This document shows, in pieces, positions 1 to 9,007 of a DNA stretch of 64,000 nucleotides. The position numbers and the translations under genes were made by a program. Origin of the DNA: Streptomyces sp. CB01580 (lineage in GTDB: Bacteria; Actinomycetota; Actinomycetes; Streptomycetales; Streptomycetaceae); assembly GCF_001905795.1 (NCBI RefSeq), contig NZ_LIXJ01000009.1, positions 62,001-126,000 of the forward strand, in the 5' to 3' direction. The notes below the pieces were generated by a model. That model was not told the DNA's origin and did not search any database. It saw only the letters and a program-made list of their open reading frames with translations. Every line of letters begins with the position of its first letter. The first letter of the stretch is position 1.

Positions 1-1087
1 GGGCCTCCATGGAGGTGCCCATGATCTTCTTGATGTGGTCGAGCGAGTTGCCGAGCCCGTCGGGGCCGAGCGCGAGCTGTGCGGGCCAGGCGATCTTCTT
101 GTCGGCGACCATGACCGGTCCGGGTTCGAGCCGGTCGATGCACTGCTCGACGATCCGCAGCGACTGACGCATCTCCTCCAGGCGGATGAGGAAGCGGCCG
201 TAGGCGTCGCAGCTGTCGGCGGTGGGGACGTCGAACTCGTACGTCTCGTATCCGCAGTACGGGTCCGTCCTGCGCAGGTCGTGCGGGAGTCCGGCGGAGC
301 GCAGGATCGGGCCGGTGGCGCCGAGTGCCATGCAGCCGGTCAGGTCGAGGTAGCCGACGTCCTGCATGCGGGCCTTGAAGATGGGGTTGCCGGTGGCGAG
401 CTTGTCGTACTCCGGCAGGTTCCTCTTCATGGTCTTCACGAACTCGCGGAGCTGGTCGATCGCCCCGGGCGGCAGGTCCTGGGCGAGTCCGCCGGGCCGG
501 ATGAACGCGTGGTTCATGCGCAGGCCGGTGATCAGCTCGAAGAGGTCGAGGACGAGCTCGCGGTCGCGGAACCCGTAGATCATGATCGTGGTGGCGCCGA
601 GCTCCATGCCGCCGGTGGCGATGCACACCAGGTGCGAGGAGATCCGGTTGAGCTCCATCAGCAGCACGCGCAGGACGGTGGCCCGGTCGGGGATCTGGTC
701 CTCGATGCCGAGGAGCTTCTCGACGCCGAGGCAGTACGCCGCCTCGTTGAAGAACGGCGTCAGGTAGTCCATGCGCGTCACGAACGTGGTGCCCTGGGTC
801 CAGCTCCGGAATTCGAGGTTCTTCTCGATGCCGGTGTGGAGGTAGCCGATGCCGCAGCGGGCCTCGGTGACGGTCTCGCCGTCGATCTCCAGGATCAGCC
901 GCAGCACCCCGTGCGTGGACGGGTGCTGGGGGCCCATGTTGACGATGATGCGTTCGTCGTCGGACTTGACCGCCGACTCGGCGATCTCGTCCCAGTCGCC
1001 GCCGGTGACCGTGTACACGGTCCCCTCGGTCGTGGCACGGGAGTCCGACAGGGGCGTCCCGGGAGGCGTTGCGTGGGGAGTAGACAT
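1..1087 (-). CDS. nuoD: NADH-quinone oxidoreductase subunit D (NuoD), C-terminus cut by window edge
   Basis: 49-kDa-type subunit of respiratory complex I, part of the peripheral arm and the quinone-binding cavity on the inner face of the membrane. The reverse strand from the ATG at 1087 reads MSTPHATPPG and continues through the hallmark stretches NMGPQHPSTHGVLRL, GYLHTGIEK and RMDYLTPFFNE, then LVCIATGGMELGA. About 362 residues are present; the normal length is near 440, so roughly 80 C-terminal residues lie outside the window. The start overlaps the nuoC stop (TGATG), indicating translational coupling within one nuo operon. No frameshift or missing core motif is visible. Confidence 0.96.
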   Translation of the reverse strand, partial: MSTPHATPPGTPLSDSRATTEGTVYTVTGGDWDEIAESAVKSDDERIIVNMGPQHPSTHGVLRLILEIDGETVTEARCGIGYLHTGIEKNLEFRSWTQGTTFVTRMDYLTPFFNEAAYCLGVEKLLGIEDQIPDRATVLRVLLMELNRISSHLVCIATGGMELGATTIMIYGFRDRELVLDLFELITGLRMNHAFIRPGGLAQDLPPGAIDQLREFVKTMKRNLPEYDKLATGNPIFKARMQDVGYLDLTGCMALGATGPILRSAGLPHDLRRTDPYCGYETYEFDVPTADSCDAYGRFLIRLEEMRQSLRIVEQCIDRLEPGPVMVADKKIAWPAQLALGPDGLGNSLDHIKKIMGTSMEA

Positions 1088-1812
1088 CAGGAGTACGACC
1101 TCCGCTGGTCCGGAGCCGGGATCTGGGCGCCCTTGTACTCGACGGCGATGCCGCCGAGCGGGTAGTCCTTGCGCTGCGGGAAGCCCTGCCAGTCGTCCGG
1201 CATCATGATCCGGGTGAGGGCGGGGTGCCCGTCGAAGACGAGCCCGAAGAAGTCGTACGTCTCGCGCTCGTGCCAGTCGTTGGTCGGGTAGACCGCGACG
1301 AGCGACGGGATGTGCGGGTCGCTGTCCGGGGCCGACACCTCCAGGCGGATCAGCCGGCCGTGGGTGATCGAGCGCAGGTGGTAGACGGCGTGCAGCTCGC
1401 GGCCCTTGTCGCCGAGGAAGTGGACGCCGCTCACGCCGGTGCACAGCTCGAAGCGGAGCGCCGGGTCGTCGCGCAGCGTGCGGGCCACCCGGACGAGGTG
1501 TTCGCGGGCGATGTGGAAGGTGAGTTCGCCGCGGTCGACGACGGTCTTCTCGATGGCGTTGGCGGGCAGCAGGTCCTGCTCCTCCAGGGCCCCTTCGAGT
1601 TCGTCGGCCACCTCGTCGAACCAGCCGCCGTAGGGGCGGGACGAGGCGCCGGGCAGCGCCACGGTGCGGACGAGGCCGCCGTAGCCGGAGGTGTCGCCGC
1701 CGTTGTTCGCGCCGAACATGCCCCTGCGTACGCCGATGACCTCGCCGCTCTCGTCGCGAGGTGCGGGCAGGCCGTCCGCGCCGCCGCGCTCGTGGCCGTG
1801 GTTCTCGCTCAT
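1087..1812 (-). CDS. nuoC: NADH-quinone oxidoreductase subunit C (NuoC)
   Basis: 30-kDa-type subunit of complex I, 241 residues from ATG 1812. The conserved signature lies near residues 175-200 (NDWHERETYDFFGLVFDGHP) and the end has FPQRKDYPLGG. The first 60 residues are a variable hydrophilic extension common in actinobacterial NuoC. The open frame continues 53 codons upstream, but ATG 1812 is preferred because it overlaps the nuoB stop by four bases (ATGA), as expected in this operon. nuoC is separate, not fused to nuoD as in enterobacteria. Confidence 0.96.
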   Translation of the reverse strand: MSENHGHERGGADGLPAPRDESGEVIGVRRGMFGANNGGDTSGYGGLVRTVALPGASSRPYGGWFDEVADELEGALEEQDLLPANAIEKTVVDRGELTFHIAREHLVRVARTLRDDPALRFELCTGVSGVHFLGDKGRELHAVYHLRSITHGRLIRLEVSAPDSDPHIPSLVAVYPTNDWHERETYDFFGLVFDGHPALTRIMMPDDWQGFPQRKDYPLGGIAVEYKGAQIPAPDQRRSYS

Positions 1813-2363
1813 CGCAGCAGCCCCTTCATCTCGATCAGGGGAAGGGCCTTGAGCGCCGCGTCCTCCGCCTCGCGGGCGGCCTCCTCCGCGTTGACCCCGA
1901 GCTTGGTGTTCTGGATCTTCTGGTGGAGCTTGAGGATCGCGTCCACCAGCATCTCGGGCCGCGGCGGGCAACCGGGCAAATAGATGTCAACCGGCACAAT
2001 ATGATCAACGCCCTGAACAATGGCGTAGTTATTGAACATTCCGCCCGATGAGGCGCAAACCCCCATGGAGATCACCCACTTGGGGTTGGGCATCTGGTCG
2101 TAGACCTGCCGCAGGACGGGCGCCATCTTCTGGCTGACCCGTCCCGCCACGATCATCAGATCCGCCTGGCGCGGAGATCCGCGGAAGACCTCCATCCCGA
2201 AACGGGCCAGGTCGTAACGCCCCGCGCCGGTCGTCATCATCTCGATGGCGCAGCAGGCGAGACCGAACGTGGCGGGGAAGACGGAGGACTTCCGCACCCA
2301 TCCCGCGGCCTGTTCGACGGTGGTCAGCATGAAGCCGCTGGGCAGCTTCTCTTCGAGTCCCAT
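1809..2363 (-). CDS. nuoB: NADH-quinone oxidoreductase subunit B (NuoB)
   Basis: PSST-type subunit that carries the terminal [4Fe-4S] cluster N2, the electron donor to quinone in complex I. The 184-residue product has the four cluster ligands: tandem Cys37-Cys38 (GLACCAIEMM), Cys103 (GVCASSGG) and Cys132 (LPGCPPRPE). Length and motifs are normal. It lies 18 bp after nuoA and overlaps nuoC by four bases. The stretch near 1970-2000 is locally less GC-rich than the rest of the gene, but the reading frame is intact. Confidence 0.97.
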   Translation of the reverse strand: MGLEEKLPSGFMLTTVEQAAGWVRKSSVFPATFGLACCAIEMMTTGAGRYDLARFGMEVFRGSPRQADLMIVAGRVSQKMAPVLRQVYDQMPNPKWVISMGVCASSGGMFNNYAIVQGVDHIVPVDIYLPGCPPRPEMLVDAILKLHQKIQNTKLGVNAEEAAREAEDAALKALPLIEMKGLLR

Positions 2364-2381
2364 GGTGTGCCCCTCAGCCCC

Positions 2382-2741
2382 TCAGTCCCATTCCAGGCCG
2401 CCGCGACGCCATACGTACGCATAGGCGACGAAGACGGTGAGCACGAAGAGCAGCATCTCCACGAGCCCGAAGATCCCCAGCGCGTCGAAGGTGACCGCCC
2501 AGGGATAGAGGAAGACGATCTCGATGTCGAAGACGATGAAGAGCATCGCCGTCAGGTAGTACTTGATGGGGAAGCGGCCGCCGCCGGCCGGAGTGGGGGT
2601 GGGTTCGATCCCGCACTCGTACGCTTCGAGCTTCGCCCGGTTGTATCGCCTGGGGCCGATAAGCGTGGCCATGACCACGGAGAAGATCGCAAACCCTGCC
2701 CCGAGGGCGCCGAGCACGAGGATGGGCGCGTAGGCATTCAC
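2382..2741 (-). CDS. nuoA: NADH-quinone oxidoreductase subunit A (NuoA), first gene of the operon
   Basis: Small membrane subunit of complex I, 119 residues with three transmembrane helices (approx. 5-27, 61-83, 88-110). The loop YECGIEPTP after helix 1 and FIVFDIEIVFLYPWA in helix 2 are the family signatures. GTG 2741 is chosen because it gives the usual 119-residue length and is preceded by a GGAG-containing Shine-Dalgarno; the open frame runs 27 codons further upstream without family similarity. It is the first gene of the nuo operon, and a Rex-type site lies about 83 bp upstream. Confidence 0.95.
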   Translation of the reverse strand: MNAYAPILVLGALGAGFAIFSVVMATLIGPRRYNRAKLEAYECGIEPTPTPAGGGRFPIKYYLTAMLFIVFDIEIVFLYPWAVTFDALGIFGLVEMLLFVLTVFVAYAYVWRRGGLEWD

Positions 2742-2823
2742 GCTCCTCGCTCCTTCCAGTCGTCCTTGACCGTTGGACCGCATCGGGCGTTTCCGGCTCG
2801 CCACCCCATCAAGATCGTGCACA

Positions 2824-2839
2824 TGTGAGGCAGTTCACA
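2824..2839. promoter_or_regulatory. Rex (redox-sensing repressor) operator-like site upstream of nuoA
   Basis: TGTGAGGCAGTTCACA matches the Rex operator form TGTGAnnnnnTTCACA known from Streptomyces. Rex represses respiratory genes, including nuo in S. coelicolor, when NADH/NAD+ is low. The location upstream of nuoA fits. The match is by eye, and binding is inferred. Confidence 0.7.
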
Positions 2840-3649
2840 AGCCCGACTGCCCCGCATCTTATGCCCGCCGTCCTGTGATCTGCGACACGGGGCAGTAGAC
2901 GGAGTTTGTGATCTCCACCACCAGGCGAACGATCATGAAGCCGGATGAGGGGCGATCTTTTCACTCAAAGCGGCAGTGCCGTTACGAGATGTGACATCTG
3001 GTGCTGTCATCGCTGGTCAAAGCGTTGTTCCTTTAACAATGGAACGCCTCTGCACGCAAATTGGCAATGGACAGCGATGCATGATATGGGCATCCATCCC
3101 ACTCCGGACTCACCCGCGCGAGGGGGGCCGTGTGGAGCGAAGTGGACGTGTGCACGCATTCACGATCTTCCGGACGCGGGACGCACGATGCCCGTGAGTC
3201 GACGGAGTGCTCGCGGGAGATCCCGCGCGACCGCACCCACGGACCACCCGCACACCCCTCGACCGGCGGCACCCCGAAGCCTCCGCACACCCCTCCGCAC
3301 CGCCCCGCCGCGCGGGTGGTTCGCACGACCGTCCGCGCGGCCACCCGCACGGATCGCCCACATGGATCGCGCACACCCCGCACGCGGAGATCAGGATGTG
3401 ACCTGCACCACTCGCCCATCACCCCAAGGAAAGCGGGCTTGGCCAACAGTACGAGTGGATGGTAAGTGGCGGGCATTTCGGACGAATTGGCGAAAGTCCG
3501 TGATCACAGCGGTGATCGGGTGCGCCCGATTTGCCCGTTACGGCGTCAATAAGGCTCACCGGAAAGCGGATTCAGAGATTCCGAACGTAACTGTGTCGCA
3601 ACACACGTTTCTTGATGGGAGCCCCGACGCCCTGATAGCGCTAGTACTC
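2840..3649. other. Long intergenic region between divergent nuo operon and NlpC/P60 gene
   Basis: About 810 bp without a convincing gene. Open frames here lack start signals and family similarity. The segment 2870-3080 is notably AT-richer than the surroundings and probably holds promoters for nuo, the NlpC gene or both. I looked for the ydaO (c-di-AMP) riboswitch that precedes some actinobacterial cell-wall hydrolase genes and could not recognise it. Confidence 0.4.
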
Positions 3650-4498
3650 ATGTCCCACACCGCTCACATACCCAGCCACCGGAAGCCCCGCCGCAGCGCA
3701 CCGAAGACGGCGCTGCGCGCCGGAGTTGCCGGTGGCGTCCTCAGCACCATCGCGGTCGCGGGCGCGGCCGGTCCGGCCCAGGCCGAGCCGGTGGCCCGGA
3801 CGATCGAGATGCCCACCATCACCGACGGCCTCTCCACCGCCGTCGCCGCCTCCGCCCAGGCGACCGAGCAGGTCGCCCAGGACCTTCGGACGCAGGCCCA
3901 GCAGGACGAGGCCGCGGCCTCCGCCGCGAAGGCCGCCAAGAAGGCCAAGGCCGAGGCGGTCCGCAAGGCCGAGGCCAAGAAGAAGGCGGAAGCCGCCGCC
4001 AAGGCGAAGGCCGAGGCCGCACTGCGCGCCTCGCGCACCCAGGCCCGTACGACGCTCAGCGCGCCCACCGGCGGTTCCCCCGCGAGCACGGCCGTCGCCA
4101 CCTCGTCCTCCTCTTCCTCTTCCTCTTCCTCGTCGAGCGCGACCGGTTCCGCCGCGTCCGTCGTCTCCTTCGTGAAGGCCCAGGTCGGCGACGCGTACGT
4201 GTCCGGTGGCACCGGCCCCAACTCGTGGGACTGCTCCGGCCTCGTCCAGGCCGCGTTCCGCACGGTGGGCGTCGACCTGCCGCGCATCTCGCAGGCCCAG
4301 TCCACCGCCGGCACCCAGGTCTCCCTGAGCAACCTTCAGCCGGGCGACATCCTGTACTGGGGCGGCGCGGGCAGCGCGTACCACGTCGCGGTGTACGTGG
4401 GCGGCGGCGAGTTCGTCGGCGCGCAGAACTCCAGCACCGGCGTGGTGCAGCGCTCCCTTTCGTACGACCCGCCGTCCGGCGCGGTCCGCGTTCTCTGA
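3650..4498 (+). CDS. Secreted NlpC/P60-family peptidoglycan hydrolase
   Basis: 282-residue secreted cell-wall endopeptidase. An N-terminal signal peptide (twin-Arg-like RKPRR start, hydrophobic AGVAGGVLSTIAVAGAAG, cleavage near AQAE) precedes an Ala/Lys/Glu-rich coiled coil (approx. 75-130), a Ser-rich linker (approx. 150-165) and a C-terminal NlpC/P60 domain. The catalytic Cys is Cys195 (SWDCSGL) and the His is His245 (AYHVAVYVG). Family members cleave peptide stems of peptidoglycan, typically D-Glu/diaminopimelate bonds. ATG 3650 is the only start that keeps an N-terminal signal peptide; the frame is open far upstream. A strong terminator follows. Confidence 0.93.
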   Translation: MSHTAHIPSHRKPRRSAPKTALRAGVAGGVLSTIAVAGAAGPAQAEPVARTIEMPTITDGLSTAVAASAQATEQVAQDLRTQAQQDEAAASAAKAAKKAKAEAVRKAEAKKKAEAAAKAKAEAALRASRTQARTTLSAPTGGSPASTAVATSSSSSSSSSSSSATGSAASVVSFVKAQVGDAYVSGGTGPNSWDCSGLVQAAFRTVGVDLPRISQAQSTAGTQVSLSNLQPGDILYWGGAGSAYHVAVYVGGGEFVGAQNSSTGVVQRSLSYDPPSGAVRVL

Positions 4499-4516
4499 TT
4501 CACAAGCGCGATACGC

Positions 4517-4564
4517 GCGAAGGGCCGTCGCTCCCCTCCTTGCCCGGGGGCGACGGCCCTTCGC
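4517..4564 (+). terminator. Intrinsic terminator after the NlpC/P60 gene
   Basis: A perfect 14-bp stem, GCGAAGGGCCGTCG (4517-4530) with its complement at 4551-4564, around a 20-nt loop. It starts 18 bp after the stop codon. There is no U-tract, as is common in Streptomyces. Confidence 0.85.
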
Positions 4565-4737
4565 CATGAGCGGGCCGGCCCCTCCCCCGCCCCCGGCCCG
4601 GCCGTGACCGCCCTGGGCGCCACGGGTGGGCAGGCGTCGGTGGGGAAGACCCCACCACGGCACCCGGTGCTGACCCCCGGAAGGATTCGGGTGCCCTCTT
4701 TACTGTGTGTATCCGCCGCTGATCACACAATAATTGA

Positions 4738-6114
4738 ATGCAGCCGACGCGAGCTCATTCATCAAGTCACGGTCGCGACTCGTTCATAGACATCATCCGA
4801 GCGCTGTGCGTGCTTGCTGTCATTTCCCAGCACTGGCTGATGCCGGTCCTTTCCTATGAGAATGGGCATTTGAGCACAGGGAATGCCCTCGCCAGTCCTG
4901 GATGGTGGACCCTCACCTGGCTGACGCAGGTCATGCCCATGGTGTTCTTCGCCGGCGGAGCCGCCAATTTCTTCTCGTTCCGAGCCGTGGACTCGGTGCG
5001 CGACTGGCTCCGGAGCAGGATCGCCCGCCTCCTGGCGCCGGTCGTCCCCTTGGCCGCCGTATGGCTGCTGTTGCCCCATGTGCTAATAAGCGAAGGTGTG
5101 CCTGCTCAACCGGTGCTGATAGCCGGCAAGATCGCCGGTCAGCTGCTCTGGTTCCTCGCCGTCTACCTGCTTGTCATCGCAGCCACTCCGGTCATGTTCA
5201 AGCTGTATCACCGGTATGGATGGCGCGTGATCGGAATTCTCGCCGTCTGTTCCCTGACCGTCGACGTATTGCGCTTCGAGGTCAGCCCTGCGATCGGCTA
5301 TTTGAATGCCTTGTTCGTCTGGCTGGCGGCCCATCAATTCGGCTTCCACTATGCCGACGGCGGCCTGCGCACGTGGACCGATTGGAAATCGTCGGGTCTG
5401 GCCGTCGTCGGCTTCGGACTCACCGCGACCGCTGTTCTCCTTGGGCCCTACCCGGCGTCCATGATCGGAATGCCCGGCGCCCCCGTCTCCAACATGAGCC
5501 CTCCGACCGCGGTGATGCTGTCGCTGACGATCGGCCAGCTCGGACTGTGGCTGACGCTCAAGCCCGTGATGACGCGACTCGCTGAACGGCCGTTCGCCGT
5601 CACCGTCCTGCGGTGGTGCGGGGCCCGCTTCATGACCCTGTATCTCTGGCACATGCCAGCGCTCGTGGTCACCGCGGGAATCTGGGTCGTCGGGCTCGGC
5701 TTCGCATCACCGACACCCGGCAGCCCGATGTGGTTCGCCGTGGCTCCGGTGTGGGTCGGCGTCGCGGGGATCTTCCTGGGATGCTTCACCGGACTCTTCG
5801 GCCGGTTCGAGATCCGCCGCAGGTCCGGCAGGACGCCGCGTACGAGTCTGCGCAGGGTCGTTCTTGCGGCCGTGCTTTCCTCCTGCGGGCTCCTCGGGCT
5901 CGCGGCTCAGGGGTTCATGTCCCCCGGAAACCCGCTGGGGCCGGTGCTCTGGGTACTGATGGTGCTGTCAGGGCTGTTCCTCGTACGGGAGAAGAACATG
6001 CCGGGAGCCGTCGACGTGCAATGGTCCCGCACGGTACCCGCCCAGGCGGGTGTCCACCGTGACGGCGCCCGGGCTCTCACGGCACATGCAGGGGGCGAGG
6101 GCCTCACGCCCTGA
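4738..6114 (+). CDS. Acyltransferase 3 family integral membrane protein
   Basis: 458-residue polytopic protein (about ten hydrophobic helices) of the acyltransferase-3 family, which moves acyl groups from CoA or membrane donors onto sugars, lipids or peptidoglycan. Family features are DIIRALCVLAVISQHW near the N-terminus (the conserved His of helix 1), PMVFFAGGAANFFS (approx. 63-76) and LYLWHMPAL (approx. 301-309). ATG 4738 has no obvious Shine-Dalgarno; an internal start cannot be excluded. The gene is less GC-rich than its neighbours, which may indicate acquisition. No linked sugar or lipid pathway identifies its acceptor. Confidence 0.8.
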   Translation: MQPTRAHSSSHGRDSFIDIIRALCVLAVISQHWLMPVLSYENGHLSTGNALASPGWWTLTWLTQVMPMVFFAGGAANFFSFRAVDSVRDWLRSRIARLLAPVVPLAAVWLLLPHVLISEGVPAQPVLIAGKIAGQLLWFLAVYLLVIAATPVMFKLYHRYGWRVIGILAVCSLTVDVLRFEVSPAIGYLNALFVWLAAHQFGFHYADGGLRTWTDWKSSGLAVVGFGLTATAVLLGPYPASMIGMPGAPVSNMSPPTAVMLSLTIGQLGLWLTLKPVMTRLAERPFAVTVLRWCGARFMTLYLWHMPALVVTAGIWVVGLGFASPTPGSPMWFAVAPVWVGVAGIFLGCFTGLFGRFEIRRRSGRTPRTSLRRVVLAAVLSSCGLLGLAAQGFMSPGNPLGPVLWVLMVLSGLFLVREKNMPGAVDVQWSRTVPAQAGVHRDGARALTAHAGGEGLTP

Positions 6115-6266
6115 GCGCGACCGGCTCCGCCGCCGTCCGCCGCCTCCTACGTCGAGGCCCGGCGCACCGTCGGCGCCCGGGTCCGCCCGAGCCGCCTTCG
6201 AGCCGGGGCGGCGTCCTGTGCCGGGATCGGGACCCCGCCCGCGACCCCGATCCCGGCAGGGCGGAA

Positions 6267-7289
6267 ATGCCTATGATCAGCGACATGCTCAGCTTCGCCC
6301 CCGCTCTGGTGTTTCTCTCCGCCTTTGCGATCAGTGTGCGCCAGGACCGCAGAATGTTCCGCAATGCCGTGCTCCTGGGGCTGACCGTCATCAGCGCCGG
6401 GGCCGGTCTGCTGCTGAGCCGGCCGGAGCACGCCGGGGCGCTGCTGGTGCTGTACCTCGTCCTTCCCGCGTTCGCCAGCCTCGTCCTGTCGGCGTTCCTG
6501 ATCGCGAACGGCCTGACGATGGTGCGCAAGGAAGGGCGCAGCCCCGCCAACCTCCTCTCTCTGCTGACCGGGCTGGCGATCATCGCCCTGTACTTCGTGC
6601 TGACCGTCCTGGGCCGCAATCCCTCGGCCCTCGCTTCACTCGTTCTGGCGATCCTGCTCATGCTGTGCGCCTACGTCTCCTTCCTCTTCGTCTGCTTTCT
6701 CGGCTATGCCTTCCTCTACGGCCGGATCGTCGTGCGCGGGGACGTGGATTTCGTGGTGATGCTGGGGTCGGGGCTGCTCGGCGGTGAGCGGGTCTCCCCG
6801 TTGCTGGCCTCGCGCCTGCGCGAGGGGCTGCGGATCCACGATCGGCAGGTGGCACGCGGCGGACGGGCGCCCCGGCTGCTCACGTCCGGCGGCCAGGGAC
6901 CGGACGAGAAGATGCCGGAGGCCACGGCCATGGCCGGATGGCTGGTGGGGAACGGCGCGCCCGCGGCCCACGTGCTCACCGAGGAGCGCTCCCGCGACAC
7001 GGAGGAGAACCTCCGTTTCAGCCGCGTGATCATGGAGGCGGAGAAGCCGGACTACACCTGTGTGGTGGTCACCAACAACTTTCACGCGTTCCGCGCCGCG
7101 ATGACCGCCCGCCGGGAGGGAGTGCGCGGACAGGTGCTGGGCTCCCCCACCGCCCGGTACTTCTGGCCGAGCGCCACCATCCGCGAGTTCGTGGCCGTGC
7201 TCTGGGAGAACCGGACCGTCAATCTCGCCATGGCCGCCCTGATGGCCGGACTGGGCCTGCTGCTCACCCTTCCGCAGTGGTGGTCCTGA
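6267..7289 (+). CDS. YdcF/ElyC/SanA-type (DUF218) membrane protein
   Basis: 340 residues: five hydrophobic helices in the first 150 residues, then a soluble DUF218/YdcF domain (approx. 160-305) and a final helix at 315-335. The domain shows the expected DFVVMLGSGL, RLLTSGGQGPDE, EERSRDTEENLRFS and VVVTNNFHAFRAAM blocks. YdcF-like proteins act in envelope polymer or vancomycin-sensitivity phenotypes, but their reaction is unsettled. ATG 6267 is preceded by a weak AGGGCGGA; ATG 6285 is possible. It lies 152 bp after the acyltransferase and could be co-transcribed with it. Confidence 0.85.
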   Translation: MPMISDMLSFAPALVFLSAFAISVRQDRRMFRNAVLLGLTVISAGAGLLLSRPEHAGALLVLYLVLPAFASLVLSAFLIANGLTMVRKEGRSPANLLSLLTGLAIIALYFVLTVLGRNPSALASLVLAILLMLCAYVSFLFVCFLGYAFLYGRIVVRGDVDFVVMLGSGLLGGERVSPLLASRLREGLRIHDRQVARGGRAPRLLTSGGQGPDEKMPEATAMAGWLVGNGAPAAHVLTEERSRDTEENLRFSRVIMEAEKPDYTCVVVTNNFHAFRAAMTARREGVRGQVLGSPTARYFWPSATIREFVAVLWENRTVNLAMAALMAGLGLLLTLPQWWS

Positions 7290-7478
7290 CCGCTCGCTCC
7301 TCCAACTCTCCTGAAAGAGCACGGACTTCGCACCACGACGGCTGCCGGGCGGCATCGACGCGAGACCCCTGAGACACATGAGTCCCTCGGAGCAGGATTG
7401 CCGTCAGCGCCTCACAACGACCGGGTGGACCGGACCGTCCGCACCGCGCGAGACTGTGCGCGATCAGAGGAAGGTGAC

Positions 7479-8333
7479 ATGCCACCGAGGGACAATCCCA
7501 CCGCACGACAGGTGCGCCTGGGCCGCGAGTTGAGAAAGCTGCGCGAGCAGGCCGGCATGACCGCGCGCGAGGCCGCCGGGCTGATCTCCACCGACCAGGC
7601 GAAGATCAGCCATATCGAGGCGGGCCGCATCGGCGTGAGCGAGGAACGGATCCGCCGCCTGGCGAGCTTCTACTCGTGCGACGACTCCGCGTTGATCGAC
7701 GCGCTGTGCGCCATCGCGCGCGAGCACCGGGGACAGTTCTGGTGGGACGAGTACCGCGGCGTGCTGGCGCCCGGCTTCCTGAACATCGCGGAACTGGAGC
7801 ATCACGCCCGTTACATGCGCTGCCTCCAGCCCGTGATGGCACCCGGGCTGCTCCAGACCCCGGAGTACGCGCGGGCGCTCTTCGGGGGTGTCCTTCCCAA
7901 GCTGCCCGAGGACGAGGTCGAGGCGCGGGTAGAGCACCGGATGCGCAGACAGACCGTGCTCGACCGCGAGGCGCCGCCGAAGTTCGACGTCGTCATCCAC
8001 GAGGCCGGACTGCGCATGCGGATAGGCGGCCGCAAGGTGGCGCGCGCCCAGTTGGAACGCCTCCTGGAGGCGGCGGACCGGCCGGCGGTGACCCTGCGTG
8101 TGATCCCGTTCGCCAGCGAGCAGTTCGTCGAGGCGACGCAGACCGTGCTGTACGCGGGCGGCGTGACACCTCAGCTGGACACCGTCCACATCGATGCCCC
8201 GTTCGGCGGGGGCCAGCTGGACGCCGTGGCCGATCTGAACCGGTATCGCGTGCAGCTCGACTTCGCGGAGCAGGCCGGTCTCGACCCCGAGGAGTCGCGC
8301 AGCTTCATTCACCACCTCGCTCGCGACCTGTGA
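7479..8333 (+). CDS. XRE-family regulator with DUF5753 (WhiJ-type)
   Basis: 284-residue DNA-binding protein. An N-terminal HTH_31/XRE domain (approx. 15-75: LGRELRKLREQAGMTAREAA and TDQAKISHIEAG) is followed by the DUF5753 domain (approx. 100-275) with the typical LQPVMAPGLLQTPEYAR and VHIDAPFGGGQ blocks. This architecture is that of WhiJ-like developmental regulators. Start ATG 7479 has AGAGGAAGG in front; the frame opens earlier at 7398. A DUF397 gene follows after 11 bp, forming the standard WhiJ-DUF397 pair; no HATPase partner lies beside this copy. Confidence 0.93.
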   Translation: MPPRDNPTARQVRLGRELRKLREQAGMTAREAAGLISTDQAKISHIEAGRIGVSEERIRRLASFYSCDDSALIDALCAIAREHRGQFWWDEYRGVLAPGFLNIAELEHHARYMRCLQPVMAPGLLQTPEYARALFGGVLPKLPEDEVEARVEHRMRRQTVLDREAPPKFDVVIHEAGLRMRIGGRKVARAQLERLLEAADRPAVTLRVIPFASEQFVEATQTVLYAGGVTPQLDTVHIDAPFGGGQLDAVADLNRYRVQLDFAEQAGLDPEESRSFIHHLARDL

Positions 8334-8344
8334 TAATCCGCGCC

Positions 8345-8545
8345 ATGGACACTCAGATCAGCTGGCAGAAGTCGTCGTTCTCCGGCGGCGGCGGAGAGCA
8401 GTGCGTCGAGGTCGCACGGCACGCCGGGGAGATCCTGTTGCGCGAGAGCGACGACCCGCGCGTGGTCACCCGGACGAGCCGCAACGAGTTCGCCGCGCTC
8501 GTCCAGGGCGTCAAGGCGGGCGAGTTCGACCACTTCGTCCGTTAG
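8345..8545 (+). CDS. DUF397 small protein, partner of the preceding XRE regulator
   Basis: 66-residue DUF397 protein (ISWQKSSFSGGGGEQCVEVA, then LRESDDPR and an EFAALVQGVKAGEF end). DUF397 proteins are small partners that modulate the neighbouring XRE-DUF5753 regulator in WhiJ-type loci. It starts 11 bp after the XRE stop and is followed by a strong terminator, so the two genes form a closed transcription unit. Confidence 0.92.
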   Translation: MDTQISWQKSSFSGGGGEQCVEVARHAGEILLRESDDPRVVTRTSRNEFAALVQGVKAGEFDHFVR

Positions 8546-8562
8546 TACGCCGCGCCGTCACA

Positions 8563-8607
8563 TGCGAGAGCCCTTGCCCCTTTCCCCTCCGGGCAGGGGC
8601 TCTCGCA
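8563..8607 (+). terminator. Strong intrinsic terminator after XRE/DUF397 pair
   Basis: Long hairpin with left arm 8563-8579 and right arm 8591-8607. The arms are complementary over 17 positions with one mismatch (core GCGAGAGCCC/GGGCTCTCGC). It lies 17 bp after the DUF397 stop. Confidence 0.85.
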
Positions 8608-9007
8608 CGTGACGGACACCTGCACACAGGGGCAGGGTTGCGCCCTGCGTACGTACGACGACAACACGGTCACCGCGCGTCGCCGCCCGTCGGAACCGAC
8701 CGCCCCACCGGACCCGGCGAACCCGCCGGCTCGCCCGCACCGGCCGTCCGGCCGCCGCCCGCGGAGGCTCGGCATCCGGCCATCCCCGCCCGGCACCCCG
8801 CGCTTCCGGAATACGCATGGGTTAGGCTCGGCGGGGCGCAGCGAGGGGCCTCGACCGGGATCCGGAGCCAGGAGCCAGGATCCAGTGCCGCCACGCATCG
8901 GACTCGCCGATCGGCCCGTCCCAACCCTGAGCAGCAGCCCCGGAGAAGCGGAACCGGAAGAAGCTGTTCAGGAATCGGCCCGACGTGGCCGGGATGTGAG
9001 GCCGCCC

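Noticed and set aside
2945..3649. N-terminal extension of the NlpC/P60 frame
   Set aside because: The frame is open but has no signal peptide or similarity. The start at 3650 gives an ideal signal peptide.
3081..3649. Possible ydaO (c-di-AMP) riboswitch upstream of the NlpC/P60 gene
   Set aside because: This class precedes some actinobacterial cell-wall hydrolase genes, but I could not match its conserved core in the sequence.
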